DNA of 32,650 bases, from contig NZ_AKJX01000197.1 in assembly GCF_000276605.1 (NCBI RefSeq), positions 1-32,650 of the forward strand, given 5' to 3'. This DNA comes from Acidovorax sp. CF316. GTDB lineage: Bacteria; Pseudomonadota; Gammaproteobacteria; Burkholderiales; Burkholderiaceae_C. Positions within the stretch are counted from its first letter, which is position 1; every line of letters starts with the position of its first letter. Under the pieces are notes generated by a model. That model had not been told where the DNA came from, searched no databases, and saw only the letters and a program-made list of their open reading frames with translations. This document shows, piece after piece, positions 1-8,175 of the stretch. The translations under genes were made by a program, and so were the position numbers.

Positions 1-13
1 CGCCTTTCTTTTG

Positions 14-48
14 GGTACTTTTCTTTGGCGAAGCAAAGAACAAGTACC
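14..48. repeat. Intergenic stem-loop repeat upstream of urtE
   Basis: The arms GGTACTT (14-20) and AAGTACC (42-48) are inverted copies, and a second inner pair, TCTTTG and CAAAGA, flanks a short GCGAAG loop, so the whole forms one long imperfect hairpin. From memory this sequence family is scattered through Comamonadaceae genomes in intergenic positions; that part is recall, not a search. It lies in the leader of urtE and separates it from whatever precedes the window. Confidence 0.6.
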
Positions 49-156
49 TCGGCCGCCGGGCCGAGACCCGGCTCCCGTCCCCTGCCAAGGCACGCCGCAA
101 CCACTGCTCCCAATTGCAAGCACGATGAACCCGTGAACCAGATATAGGCCAGCACA

Positions 157-849
157 ATGCTCACCGTCCAAAACATCAACCAGTACTACGGCGGCTCCCA
201 CATCCTGCGCGACGTGAGCCTCACCGCCGAACCCGGCAAGGTCACCGTCCTCCTGGGCCGCAACGGCGTAGGCAAGACCACCCTGCTCAAAAGCCTCATG
301 GGCCTGGTGCCCATCAAGAGCGGCTCCATCCAGTTCGATGGCAAGCCCATCGACAAGACCGCCCCCTACGACCGCGCCCGCGCCGGCATCGGCTTCGTGC
401 CGCAAGGCCGCGAGATCTTCGGCCGCCTCACCGTCGAAGAGAACCTGCGCATGGGCCTGGCCTACAAGAGCGGTTCCACCCCCGTGCCGCCGCACCTGTA
501 CGAGCTGTTCCCCGTGCTCAAGCAGATGCTGCGCCGCCGCGGGGGCGACCTCTCGGGTGGGCAGCAGCAGCAGCTGGCCATCGCGCGGGCCCTTGCGCCC
601 GGGCCGCGCCTGTTGATCCTGGACGAGCCCACCGAAGGCATCCAGCCCAGCATCATCAAGGACATCGGCCGCGTCATCCGCATGCTCGCCGACAAGGGCG
701 AGATGGCCATCCTGCTGTGCGAACAGTACTACGACTTCGCGCAGGAACTGGCCGACCAGTACCTGGTCATGGAGCGTGGCGAGGTCATCGCCCGGGGCCC
801 TGGCAGCGAGATGGAAGCCAAGGGCATCCGCAACCTCGTCGCCATCTGA
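157..849 (+). CDS. urtE: Urea ABC transporter ATP-binding subunit UrtE
   Basis: Cytoplasmic ATPase that would energise urea uptake together with UrtA (binding protein), UrtB/UrtC (permeases) and UrtD (second ATPase). The 230-residue protein is full length for the family. Visible motifs are Walker A GRNGVGKTT (34-42), Q-loop Q83, signature LSGGQ (132-136) and Walker B with catalytic E157. After Walker B comes DEPTEGIQPSII, and near the C-terminus CEQYYDFA takes the place of a classic H-loop; both are typical of UrtE rather than the related amino-acid ATPase LivF. The other urt genes would lie left of the window. A hairpin directly after the stop suggests that urtE ends its transcript, and no urease gene follows it. 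Confidence 0.9.
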   Translation: MLTVQNINQYYGGSHILRDVSLTAEPGKVTVLLGRNGVGKTTLLKSLMGLVPIKSGSIQFDGKPIDKTAPYDRARAGIGFVPQGREIFGRLTVEENLRMGLAYKSGSTPVPPHLYELFPVLKQMLRRRGGDLSGGQQQQLAIARALAPGPRLLILDEPTEGIQPSIIKDIGRVIRMLADKGEMAILLCEQYYDFAQELADQYLVMERGEVIARGPGSEMEAKGIRNLVAI

Positions 850-861
850 TCGGTCCCAGGA

Positions 862-1806
862 TCAGCCCGCCTTGGCGGGTTTGGTGCGTTTTGCCGGTTG
901 CTCCTTGACCGCAGCGGCTGGCAGCGCCATCGCCTCCACCAGCAACCGGGTGAAGGTGTCGTGCAAGGGCGAGGCCGGTGCATTGCTCAGCGTGGCGATG
1001 CCCAGCTGGTAGCCGATGTGGGGCTTGAACGGGCGCGAGCTGATGCCGCCTTGGGGGCAATGCCGCGCCAGCAGCGCGTTGACGATGGACACCCCCAGGC
1101 CTTGCGCCACATGGGCACAGGCCTCGCTCACCGAGTGCACCTCCAGCGCCACGCGTGGCTGCACGCGCTTTTGGCGGAAGGCCATGTCGATCTCGTGGCG
1201 TATCTGGCGCTGGCGGCCCAGCAGGATCAGGCTGCAGTCGATCAGGTCGTCAGGGCTCACCTGGGCGAGCTGTTCCAGGGCATGGCCCTTGGGCATGATG
1301 CATACCGCTTCGGAGTCGAGCGTCGCACGCGTGGCCAAGCCCTGCATCTCCATCGGCAGGCGCACCAGGCCGATGTCGGCCTCGCGGCCGAGCAGGGCCT
1401 GCTCCGCGTCGCTGTACGAGCCGGACAGCACCTCCAGCACCACATCGGGGTGCGCCTGCATGAAGCGCCTGGCCAGCGTGGGCATCAGCGTGGTGGCCAG
1501 CGTATTGGGCACGGCCACCTTGAGCAGGCGCCGCTTGAATCCTCCCAGTCGCAGCTGCTCGGCATGCCGGCGAAAGCACTGGGCCGAGTCCATCAGGCCC
1601 TGGGCATCGTTGCGCAAGGCCTGGGCCTCGGCGGTCGGCGTCAGGCGGCCCTTCTCGCGCACGAACAGGCGCAGCGCCAGGCTCTCCTCCAACTGGGCCA
1701 GCAGCCGGCTGATGGCGGGCTGCGACAGGCCCAGGCGCTCGGCTGCGCCGGTGGTCGAGCCGCTGAGCATGATGGCCTGGAAGGCCTCGAGCTGCTTGAA
1801 ATTCAT
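862..1806 (-). CDS. LysR-family transcriptional regulator
   Basis: A 314-residue DNA-binding regulator of usual LysR length. The N-terminal winged helix-turn-helix spans about residues 3-60 with the family pattern TGAAERLGLSQPAISR, and the rest is a periplasmic-binding-like effector domain. The chosen ATG at 1806 starts directly with the HTH (MNFKQLEAF); the 25 codons upstream add cysteine-rich sequence unlike the family. It is divergent from the porin/Bug/hydrolase genes across a 179-base gap, the usual arrangement for a LysR protein controlling its neighbours, so it probably regulates them in response to the substrate or product of the hydrolase. The C-terminus ends in a short lysine/proline-rich tail. 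The effector cannot be told from sequence. Confidence 0.9.
   Translation of the reverse strand: MNFKQLEAFQAIMLSGSTTGAAERLGLSQPAISRLLAQLEESLALRLFVREKGRLTPTAEAQALRNDAQGLMDSAQCFRRHAEQLRLGGFKRRLLKVAVPNTLATTLMPTLARRFMQAHPDVVLEVLSGSYSDAEQALLGREADIGLVRLPMEMQGLATRATLDSEAVCIMPKGHALEQLAQVSPDDLIDCSLILLGRQRQIRHEIDMAFRQKRVQPRVALEVHSVSEACAHVAQGLGVSIVNALLARHCPQGGISSRPFKPHIGYQLGIATLSNAPASPLHDTFTRLLVEAMALPAAAVKEQPAKRTKPAKAG
866..891 (+). terminator. Probable terminator after urtE
   Basis: CCCGC (866-870) and GGCGGG (874-879) form a tight GC hairpin followed by a T-rich stretch (TTTGGTGCGTTTT), 17 bases after the urtE stop. It overlaps the last codons of the convergent lysR gene. The shape fits a rho-independent terminator on the plus strand; the T-run is interrupted, so efficiency is uncertain. 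Confidence 0.45.
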
Positions 1807-1894
1807 GGGGGACTGAACGGTGTGGAAAAGCCTGTGCGCGCATCTTTGCACCCGCACCGCGCAGGCGCAAACACACAGCAATCCGCATAGGGTA

Positions 1895-1909
1895 ATACGG
1901 CTTCGTCAT
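1895..1909. promoter_or_regulatory. Possible LysR box between lysR and the porin gene
   Basis: ATAC-N7-TCAT at 1895-1909 contains the T-N11-A core (T1896, A1908) seen in LysR-type binding sites, though the right arm is only partly symmetrical (TCAT rather than GTAT). It sits in the divergent intergenic region, 77 bases before the porin start. A suggestion only. Confidence 0.3.
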
Positions 1910-1985
1910 AGCGTTGTGGGCAAGCCCCCCGCTCCACAGAATTCGTGGCGTCAGAACCCACATCCGATTCAAGGAGCGAGACTTC

Positions 1986-3008
1986 ATGAGGCCTATTTCC
2001 CCCGCCGCGCTGGCTGCCAGCAGCCTGGTATTTCTGTCTGCCGGCGCACCCGCCACGGCGCAATCGCAAGACCTGCAGGTCTACGGCCAGGTGCGCCTCA
2101 CCGTCAACAATGTGAAGGCCGGCAACGCTGGCTCCGTGATGGAAGAGCGCGACAACGCTTCCCGCCTGGGCTTTCGCGGCAAGGAGGACCTGGGCGACGG
2201 CATGGCCGCGCTGTTCGGCCTGGAGATGGGGCTCGAAGCCGACTCGGGCGCCGCCACCACGCCCGAGTTCCGCAACAGCTACGTCGCCTTGCGTGGCGGC
2301 CTGGGCACGCTGGCGCTGGGCCGGCTCGATTCGGCCAACCCCACGGGCTCGCCGCTGTACTCGCAGGTCACGCGCATCACCTCGTTCGCGGCCAACGACG
2401 CCGGGGCCACGGCCATCGGCACCTCCATCCTCAATGCGCGCAACCGCACCTCCAATGCGCTGGGCTACCAAAGCCCGACCTGGGGCGGCGTGAACCTGCG
2501 TGCGCGCTACTACCTGCGCGGCGACGCCAAGACGCCCGAGCAGGAAAACGGCGCCAGGTCGCTCGACCTGGGCCTCAACTACGCCGACGGCCCCTGGTCC
2601 GCAGGCATCGGCTACGGCACGGACCGGCGCCCGGGCGGCCTGCTGGCCAACGAGTTCGCGAGCAAATGGCAGCTGGGCCTGCGCTACGACTTCGGCGCCA
2701 TCGAGCCCTATGTGCTGCTGGGCCGCGACCGCTATGCGGCAGCCTCCACTGCCGTGCGTGCCGACGTGGACTACTGGCTGGTGGGCAGCCGTTTCTCTGC
2801 GGGCCCGCACGCCCTGGTGGTCAACCTGATGCAGCGCGACGTGCAGGCCTCGCAGCGGGGGCTTCGCAAGCGCCAGCAGGTCGCGTACACCTATGCCTTG
2901 TCCAAGCGCACCGAGCTGCAGGCCTTCCTCGACCGCGACGGCATCGATTCCAGCCGCAGCAACGTGGCCGTGCGCGTGGTGGGCGCGGGAGTGCGCCATG
3001 ATTTCTGA
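1986..3008 (+). CDS. Outer-membrane porin, trimeric general-porin family
   Basis: A 340-residue beta-barrel porin for passive diffusion of small solutes. Residues 1-25 are a Sec signal peptide ending ATA before QSQDLQVYGQ; the mature start (LQVYGQVRLTV), the segment SRLGFRGKEDLGDGM and the C-terminal phenylalanine (GVRHDF) are classic for betaproteobacterial Gram-negative porins. The ATG at 1986 is preceded by a good ribosome site (AAGGAG, 1971-1976). It is the first gene of a module with a Bug binding protein and a secreted-substrate-type hydrolase, divergent from lysR, which suggests that it admits the substrate of that module. Specificity is not predictable. Confidence 0.92.
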   Translation: MRPISPAALAASSLVFLSAGAPATAQSQDLQVYGQVRLTVNNVKAGNAGSVMEERDNASRLGFRGKEDLGDGMAALFGLEMGLEADSGAATTPEFRNSYVALRGGLGTLALGRLDSANPTGSPLYSQVTRITSFAANDAGATAIGTSILNARNRTSNALGYQSPTWGGVNLRARYYLRGDAKTPEQENGARSLDLGLNYADGPWSAGIGYGTDRRPGGLLANEFASKWQLGLRYDFGAIEPYVLLGRDRYAAASTAVRADVDYWLVGSRFSAGPHALVVNLMQRDVQASQRGLRKRQQVAYTYALSKRTELQAFLDRDGIDSSRSNVAVRVVGAGVRHDF

Positions 3009-3060
3009 AACCCGGCAACCCCTGCTCCATTCCTCCTTGCCATCGACCCCGAGTTCCCTC

Positions 3061-4029
3061 ATGTCCCGAATCCAGAAAACCCTCGCGCTGATGAGCGTCT
3101 CGTTGGTCCTGTGCCACCCCCTGGCCGTGGCGGCGGCCGACTTTCCTGAAAAGCCCGTGCGCATCGTGGTCCCGTTCCCGGCGGGGGCAGCCGCCGATAC
3201 GGCCATGCGTGTGGTGGCACGCAAGATGTCGGAGCAGTGGCGGCAACCCGTCGTCATCGACAACCGGCCCGGTGCGCACGGCTTCCAGGCGGTCACTTCG
3301 TCCGCGGCCGACGGCTACACCCTGCTCATGGGCGCAGGCTCGGGCATGGTCACGGCGCCACTGCTGTCCAGCAAGCTGCCGTACAACCCGTCCCGCGACT
3401 TCGTGCCCGTGGGGCGCGTGGTGATCAACGTGCCCATCCTCACCACGCACCCGGGCCTGCAGACCCGCACCGTGCGCGAGCTGGTCGACCTGGCGCGCAA
3501 GAGCCCGGGCACCCTGAACTACAGCACCAGCGGCAATGGCAGCCCGGGCCACCTGTCGATGGAGATGTTCCAGGCCGCCACGGGCACCAAGATGGTCCAG
3601 ATCCCCTACAAGGGCGGCGGCCCTGCCGTGAACGAACTGGTGGGCGGCCATGTGCAGCTGGGCATGAACGCCGTGCCCAGCGTGTTCGCACACATCAAGG
3701 CGGGCCGGCTGGTGCCGCTGGCGGTGGCCAGCGCCAAGCGCTCGCGCGCCTTCCCGCAGGTGCCGACCATGGCCGAGGCCGGTGTCAAGGATTTCGAGTA
3801 CGACATCTGGTACGCCCTGTTCGCCCCCACGGGCACACCGCCCGATGTGGTGGGCAAGGTCGGCAAAGCGCTCAACAGTGCGTTGGCCGATGCCGAGGTG
3901 AGCAACCTGCTCGTGGCCCAGGGCGCTGAGCCGGCCCCCACCACGCCGCAGGAGCTGGCGCGCTTCATCCAGGAAGACACGGCACGCTGGGCCAAGCTGG
4001 TCAAGGAACGCAACCTCAAGCTCGACTGA
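3061..4029 (+). CDS. Bug/TctC-family periplasmic solute-binding protein
   Basis: A 322-residue extracytoplasmic binding protein of the tripartite tricarboxylate transporter family. A signal peptide (about 1-26, ending AVAAA) precedes FPEKPVRIVVPFPAGAAADT, the diagnostic N-terminal Bug motif; later IPYKGGGPAVNELVGGHV is the second hallmark. Family members bind carboxylates, aromatic acids or amides. No tctA/tctB membrane genes are adjacent, as is common for Bug proteins in Bordetella and Comamonadaceae, so it either borrows a transporter or acts as a sensor. An alternative ATG at 2998 overlaps the porin stop (ATGATTTCTGA), has GGGAG upstream and would add 21 residues; 3061 is preferred because it yields a normal signal peptide, although its own ribosome site is weak. 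Confidence 0.9.
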   Translation: MSRIQKTLALMSVSLVLCHPLAVAAADFPEKPVRIVVPFPAGAAADTAMRVVARKMSEQWRQPVVIDNRPGAHGFQAVTSSAADGYTLLMGAGSGMVTAPLLSSKLPYNPSRDFVPVGRVVINVPILTTHPGLQTRTVRELVDLARKSPGTLNYSTSGNGSPGHLSMEMFQAATGTKMVQIPYKGGGPAVNELVGGHVQLGMNAVPSVFAHIKAGRLVPLAVASAKRSRAFPQVPTMAEAGVKDFEYDIWYALFAPTGTPPDVVGKVGKALNSALADAEVSNLLVAQGAEPAPTTPQELARFIQEDTARWAKLVKERNLKLD

Positions 4030-4042
4030 CCGGGGCCACAGC

Positions 4043-5920
4043 ATGACGATGACAACAACAACGACGACGCCCATGGCGGCGGCCGGTGGTAGCGTCTCCC
4101 GGCACACCCACCGCGTGCCCATGCGCGACGGGGTGCACCTGGCCACCGACCTTTACCTGCCCACACAGTCCCCAGGCCCCTGGCCCGTGCTGCTGGAGCG
4201 CACGCCCTACGGCAAGAACGCCGAGACCCGGCGCGAGCGCACGGCCGCCAACCCCGCGCCCCTGCGGCGTGGCGAAGTGGCCGCCCGTTTTGCCGAGGCC
4301 GGCTACGCCGTGGTCGTGCAGGACTGCCGCGGCCGCTTCGACTCCGAAGGCCAGTTCACCAAGTACCTGGGCGAGGCCCACGACGGCGCCGACACCCTGC
4401 AGTGGATCATGGCCCAGCCCTCCTGGTGTGGCGGCGCGGTGGGCACCTACGGCCTGTCGTACGCGGCCCACACCCAGACGGCGCTGGCCAGCCAGCGGCC
4501 CGAGGGTCTCAAGGCCATGTTTCTCGAATGCGGTGGCTTTGCCAATGCCTACCGCGGCGGCATCCGCCACGGTGGCGCGTTCGAGCTCAAGCAGGCCGTT
4601 TGGGCACTGCGCAACGCCTGCAGCGGCAGCACACAGCTGGGCGATGCCGCACGCCAGGCGCTGGCGCAGGCGGATATCGGCGAGTGGTTCCTGCGCCTGC
4701 CCTGGTCGCGCGGCGACTCGCCCCTGCAGTGGGCGCCAGAGTACGAGGACTACCTCTTCGGCCAATGGGAGCGCGGCGCCTTCGACGACTACTGGCGCCA
4801 GCCCGAGCTGTATGCCGCCGGCCACTACGGGGCGCTGGACGGCGTGGCCCTGATGCTCATGTGCGGCTGGTGGGACCCCTATGCGCAGACCACCACCGAC
4901 AACTACCTGGGCCTGGCCGGGCGTGGCAACCCCGGTGTGCGCATGGTGCTCGGCCCCTGGACGCATGGCGAGCGCAGCGTGCCGTATGCCGGGGACGTGG
5001 ACTTCGGCCCCGGCGCCGTGCTCGATGGATCGCTCGCACCGGACTATGTGGCCATGCGGCTGGCATGGTTCGACCACTGGCTCAAGGGCCAACCCCTGCC
5101 ACCGGCGATGGACGACAGCGTGCGCTACTTTCGCATGGGCGGCGGCTCGGGGCGGCGCACGCCCGCCGGCCGGCTCGACCACGGCGGCACATGGCGCAGC
5201 GCCAGCCACTGGCCCGTGCCCGGCACCGCTTTCGTGCCCTGGTACCTGGGGGCGGACGGCGCACTCTCGCCCGTGCAGCCGGACCGCGACGACGCGCTGG
5301 GTTTCGACTTCGACCCCGCGTCCCCAGTGCCCACCCTCGGCGGCTCCATCACCTCGGGCGAGCCGCTGATGGTGGCGGGCGCCTACGACCAGCGCACCAG
5401 CGGGCAGACCTTCGGGGCCCGGGCGCCCCATGGCCCGTTGGCGCAGCGGCCCGACGTGCTGGTCTTCCAGACGCCGGTGCTCGACGAGGACATGGAAGTC
5501 TCTGGGCCCATCACCATCGAGCTCTGCGTATCGTCCTCGGCCCCGGACACGGACTTCACCGCCAAGCTGATCGACCAGTACCCGCCCAGCGCCGACTACC
5601 CCGAAGGCTATGCCATGAACCTCACGGATGGCATCCTGCGCTGCCGCTACCGGCGTTCGTGGGAGGCCCCCGAGATGATGCGGCCCGGCGAGGTGGTGCA
5701 GATCACCATCGAGCCCATGCCCACCTCCAACCTGTTCCGCAGGGGGCACCGTATCCGGCTGGACATCTCTAGCAGCAACTTCCCGCGCTTCGACGTCAAC
5801 CCCAACACCGGTGCACCGGAGGGCAGCGCGGGGCCGCGTGTGGTGGCGCGCAACAGCGTGCACATGGGGCCGGGCGCGCCGTCGCGGGTGGTGCTGCCGG
5901 TGATTGCGGCGCGGCCCTGA
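4043..5920 (+). CDS. CocE/NonD-family serine hydrolase (peptidase S15-like)
   Basis: A 625-residue alpha/beta hydrolase of the family that includes cocaine esterase CocE and X-Pro dipeptidyl peptidases. The inferred catalytic triad is visible: S139 in GTYGLSYAA, D278 in GWWDPY and H308 in GPWTHGE. The C-terminal third (about 370-620) fits the jelly-roll domain of the family. No signal peptide is seen, so action is probably cytoplasmic, on an ester or amide brought in by the upstream porin and Bug protein. The start at 4043 is followed by a threonine-rich run; ATGs at 4049 and 4073 are possible alternatives. It begins 13 bases after the Bug stop, consistent with one transcript. The substrate is unknown. 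Confidence 0.88.
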   Translation: MTMTTTTTTPMAAAGGSVSRHTHRVPMRDGVHLATDLYLPTQSPGPWPVLLERTPYGKNAETRRERTAANPAPLRRGEVAARFAEAGYAVVVQDCRGRFDSEGQFTKYLGEAHDGADTLQWIMAQPSWCGGAVGTYGLSYAAHTQTALASQRPEGLKAMFLECGGFANAYRGGIRHGGAFELKQAVWALRNACSGSTQLGDAARQALAQADIGEWFLRLPWSRGDSPLQWAPEYEDYLFGQWERGAFDDYWRQPELYAAGHYGALDGVALMLMCGWWDPYAQTTTDNYLGLAGRGNPGVRMVLGPWTHGERSVPYAGDVDFGPGAVLDGSLAPDYVAMRLAWFDHWLKGQPLPPAMDDSVRYFRMGGGSGRRTPAGRLDHGGTWRSASHWPVPGTAFVPWYLGADGALSPVQPDRDDALGFDFDPASPVPTLGGSITSGEPLMVAGAYDQRTSGQTFGARAPHGPLAQRPDVLVFQTPVLDEDMEVSGPITIELCVSSSAPDTDFTAKLIDQYPPSADYPEGYAMNLTDGILRCRYRRSWEAPEMMRPGEVVQITIEPMPTSNLFRRGHRIRLDISSSNFPRFDVNPNTGAPEGSAGPRVVARNSVHMGPGAPSRVVLPVIAARP

Positions 5921-5938
5921 ACCAGGCCGGGGCCCGGC

Positions 5939-6784
5939 TCAGCCAGGCGCCGGCACGGCGTCCCCCCGGTGCCGCCAACGCGCCACGCTTTCGATCACCA
6001 GCACCGTACACACCATCCAGGTGCCGCCCAGCAGCCAGCCCGCCAGCACGTCGCTGGCGTAGTGCACCTGCAGCACCATGCGGCTCCAGCCGGTGGTGAA
6101 GACCAGCATGCCCGCCAGCACCGCGCACGGCACATGCCAGCGCAGCGGCAGCAGGCGCGTGGCGAGGTAGGCCAGCAGGGTGTAGGCCACCATCGAGGCA
6201 CTGCTGTGCCCGCTGGGAAAGCTGTAGCCGTCGGCCTGCGCCACGCCGTGGTGCAAATGCTCGGGTCGGGCGCGTTCGAAGATGCTTTTGAGGATGCGCG
6301 TCAGCGCCCCGTTGCCTGCCATGGCCGCCAGCCAGCCGGTGGCCAGCAAACGCTGGCCGTGCCACCACAGGCCGGCAGCCACCAGGGCCGTGAGCGCGGT
6401 GAGCACCGCGGTGTCGCCCAGGTGGGTGAGGGTGGCAAACCAGCGCAGCACCCCGGTGGCGGCGTGCATGCGCAAGGCGTCGGCAATGGCATCGTCCACC
6501 GTGCCCCAGTCGCCGTCCTGCTCGCTGCCGCTCTCGGCCAGTTCGGCCATCATGCTGCCGGCCAGCACCATGGCACAGGCGGCTGCCAGCATGCCCGCCA
6601 GCAGGGCCCAGCGCGGATCGATGGCCATGGGCAGCGTGCGCTTCAGCAGCGGACCGCCATGGCGCCGCACGCTGCGCAGGCCCCACAGCGCCGCGGCCCC
6701 CGCCAGGCCGGCCAGCGCCAGGCCGGCCAGCCACCAGCCCAGGGGGTGGCTGGCGATGAGGTGGCCGATGGCGGTGGCGTTCAT
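5939..6784 (-). CDS. PAP2-family membrane phosphatase
   Basis: A 281-residue integral membrane phosphatase of the phosphatidic-acid phosphatase type 2 family. The three signature blocks are intact: K166-x6-R173-P174, P190-S-G-H193 and S234-R-x5-H241-x3-D245. Several hydrophobic helices surround them (about 15-37, 58-78, 125-142, 195-215, 220-232 and 247-265). Relatives dephosphorylate phosphatidate, undecaprenyl diphosphate or lipid A on the periplasmic side. The ATG at 6784 is preferred over an upstream frame opening that adds a basic, non-membrane leader. It is divergent from a lipid kinase and a metallophosphoesterase, so a phospholipid or isoprenoid-phosphate substrate is plausible, though the exact one is not shown. 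Confidence 0.88.
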   Translation of the reverse strand: MNATAIGHLIASHPLGWWLAGLALAGLAGAAALWGLRSVRRHGGPLLKRTLPMAIDPRWALLAGMLAAACAMVLAGSMMAELAESGSEQDGDWGTVDDAIADALRMHAATGVLRWFATLTHLGDTAVLTALTALVAAGLWWHGQRLLATGWLAAMAGNGALTRILKSIFERARPEHLHHGVAQADGYSFPSGHSSASMVAYTLLAYLATRLLPLRWHVPCAVLAGMLVFTTGWSRMVLQVHYASDVLAGWLLGGTWMVCTVLVIESVARWRHRGDAVPAPG

Positions 6785-7018
6785 GGGATTCACTGGCAAG
6801 CGTCCGGTTCTGGGTCGATACTGCCGGTTGTATCGCACCGCCCATCACCCCTTCGCAACGGGTGTGAATGTAGGACAAGGCGCCGACAGGCGCACAGCGC
6901 CGTGGCTGACAGGCCCGCGCACAAGACCCGGGCACGATGGTGCGATAGCGGCCCTTGCGCCGCCGCGGCCCGGCCGCGGTGGGCAGCCGCTGCACCACCG
7001 GAGCCTTGCCTTTCACCC

Positions 7019-8119
7019 ATGACCATTGCCCAATGTTCCCCTGCCGTCCACCCCCATGGGCGCATCCACCTCGTGGTGCCCAAGCGCCCGGGCGCCGACT
7101 TCGACCTGGTGCGCGCCAAGCTCGAAGGCGCCTTTGCGGCCCATGCGCACGACGTGGTGTGGCATGTGCCCGACGAGCGCGGCGACATCGTCGAGCTGGC
7201 CTACCAGGCCGTGCGCGATGCGCAGGCCGATGGCGGGCTGGTGGTGGCCGCCGGTGGCGACGGCACCATCAACGCGGTCGCCGCGGCAGCGCTGCAGGCA
7301 GGCGTGCCAATGGGCGTGGTGCCCATGGGCACCTTCAACTATTTCAGCCGCGAGCACGGCCTCGCGCTCGACCCCGAGATTGCCGTGCAGGACATGCTGC
7401 ACGCCATGCAGCACAGCGACATGCGCCCCGTGCAGGTCGGTTTCGTCAACGACCGCATGTTCGTGGTGAACGCTGCCGTGGGTCTGTACCCGCGCCTGCT
7501 GGCCGAGCGCGAGATGGCCTCCAGGCGCTTTGGCCGCTCGCGCATGGTGGCCATCCTGTCCGCGGTGTGGAGCATGTTCCGCCCGGCCGGCGGACGCCGC
7601 TGGCGCGTCATCATGCGCACGCACGAAGGCGCCCAGGCCCAGCAGGAGGAGCACCTGGTCACCACCCTGTTCGTGGGCAACAACCCGCTGCAGCTGGGCC
7701 GTGTCGGGCTCATGCAGGCCCAGTCGGTGGCCCAGGGCGGCCAGCTCGCCGTCGTCCTGCTGCAGCCGCAGGACCGCTGGGCCGTCGCCCGCACGGTCTG
7801 GAACGCGGCCACCGGCCAACTGGCGCGCGACCCGGCGGTGGTGAGCATGGCCTGTGCCGAGATGACCGTCGCCCCCGCCAGCTGGCGCCCGGCCCAGGTG
7901 AAGGTGGCCTTCGACGGCGAGCGCGAATGGATGGCGCCGCCGCTGCGCTTTCGGGTGCATGACAAGCCGCTGTGGCTGGTCACGCGCACCACGCTCGACC
8001 GCGACCCCACGTCCGCACCGGCGGGCGGTGATGTGGCTGCAAGCCACCCCGTGCAAGAAGTGCCGGCGTCCGAGCCCGCGCCTCCACCCGCCATCACCCC
8101 GCTGCCTGCGCTGGGCTGA
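7019..8119 (+). CDS. Diacylglycerol-kinase-like lipid kinase (YegS/DgkB type)
   Basis: A 366-residue soluble kinase with the DAGK catalytic fold. The nucleotide-binding motif GGDGT is at 79-83, followed by VVPMGTFNYFSRE (about 101-112), matching the family's LGTxNDFAR block. The C-terminal half (about 140-335) fits the beta-sandwich domain seen in YegS. A proline/alanine-rich tail of about 35 residues ends the protein. It would phosphorylate diacylglycerol or a related lipid. The N-terminus (HLVVPKRPGADF) departs from the usual NPxSG opening, so substrate binding may differ. The neighbouring PAP2 phosphatase catalyses the chemically opposite step, which supports a role in membrane-lipid turnover. 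The divergent gap of 234 bases to the PAP2 gene holds no motif I recognise. Confidence 0.85.
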   Translation: MTIAQCSPAVHPHGRIHLVVPKRPGADFDLVRAKLEGAFAAHAHDVVWHVPDERGDIVELAYQAVRDAQADGGLVVAAGGDGTINAVAAAALQAGVPMGVVPMGTFNYFSREHGLALDPEIAVQDMLHAMQHSDMRPVQVGFVNDRMFVVNAAVGLYPRLLAEREMASRRFGRSRMVAILSAVWSMFRPAGGRRWRVIMRTHEGAQAQQEEHLVTTLFVGNNPLQLGRVGLMQAQSVAQGGQLAVVLLQPQDRWAVARTVWNAATGQLARDPAVVSMACAEMTVAPASWRPAQVKVAFDGEREWMAPPLRFRVHDKPLWLVTRTTLDRDPTSAPAGGDVAASHPVQEVPASEPAPPPAITPLPALG

Positions 8120-8175
8120 CTTTTTTCCGCTTCTCTCTCACACTCGACTCTGCGCACCACAGCACCTTTGCACCC

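Noticed and set aside
1803-3296. Minus-strand open frame of 497 codons overlapping the porin
   Set aside because: The plus strand carries clear signal peptides and porin/Bug motifs; this frame shows only repeated G/A/R/H composition.
5926-5938. Small GCCGG-GGC-CCGGC hairpin between hydrolase and PAP2 genes
   Set aside because: Five-bp stem with no T-run; too weak in GC-rich DNA to call a terminator.
5969-7018. N-terminal extension of the lipid kinase frame
   Set aside because: Antisense to PAP2 and low complexity; the kinase domain begins just after the ATG at 7019.
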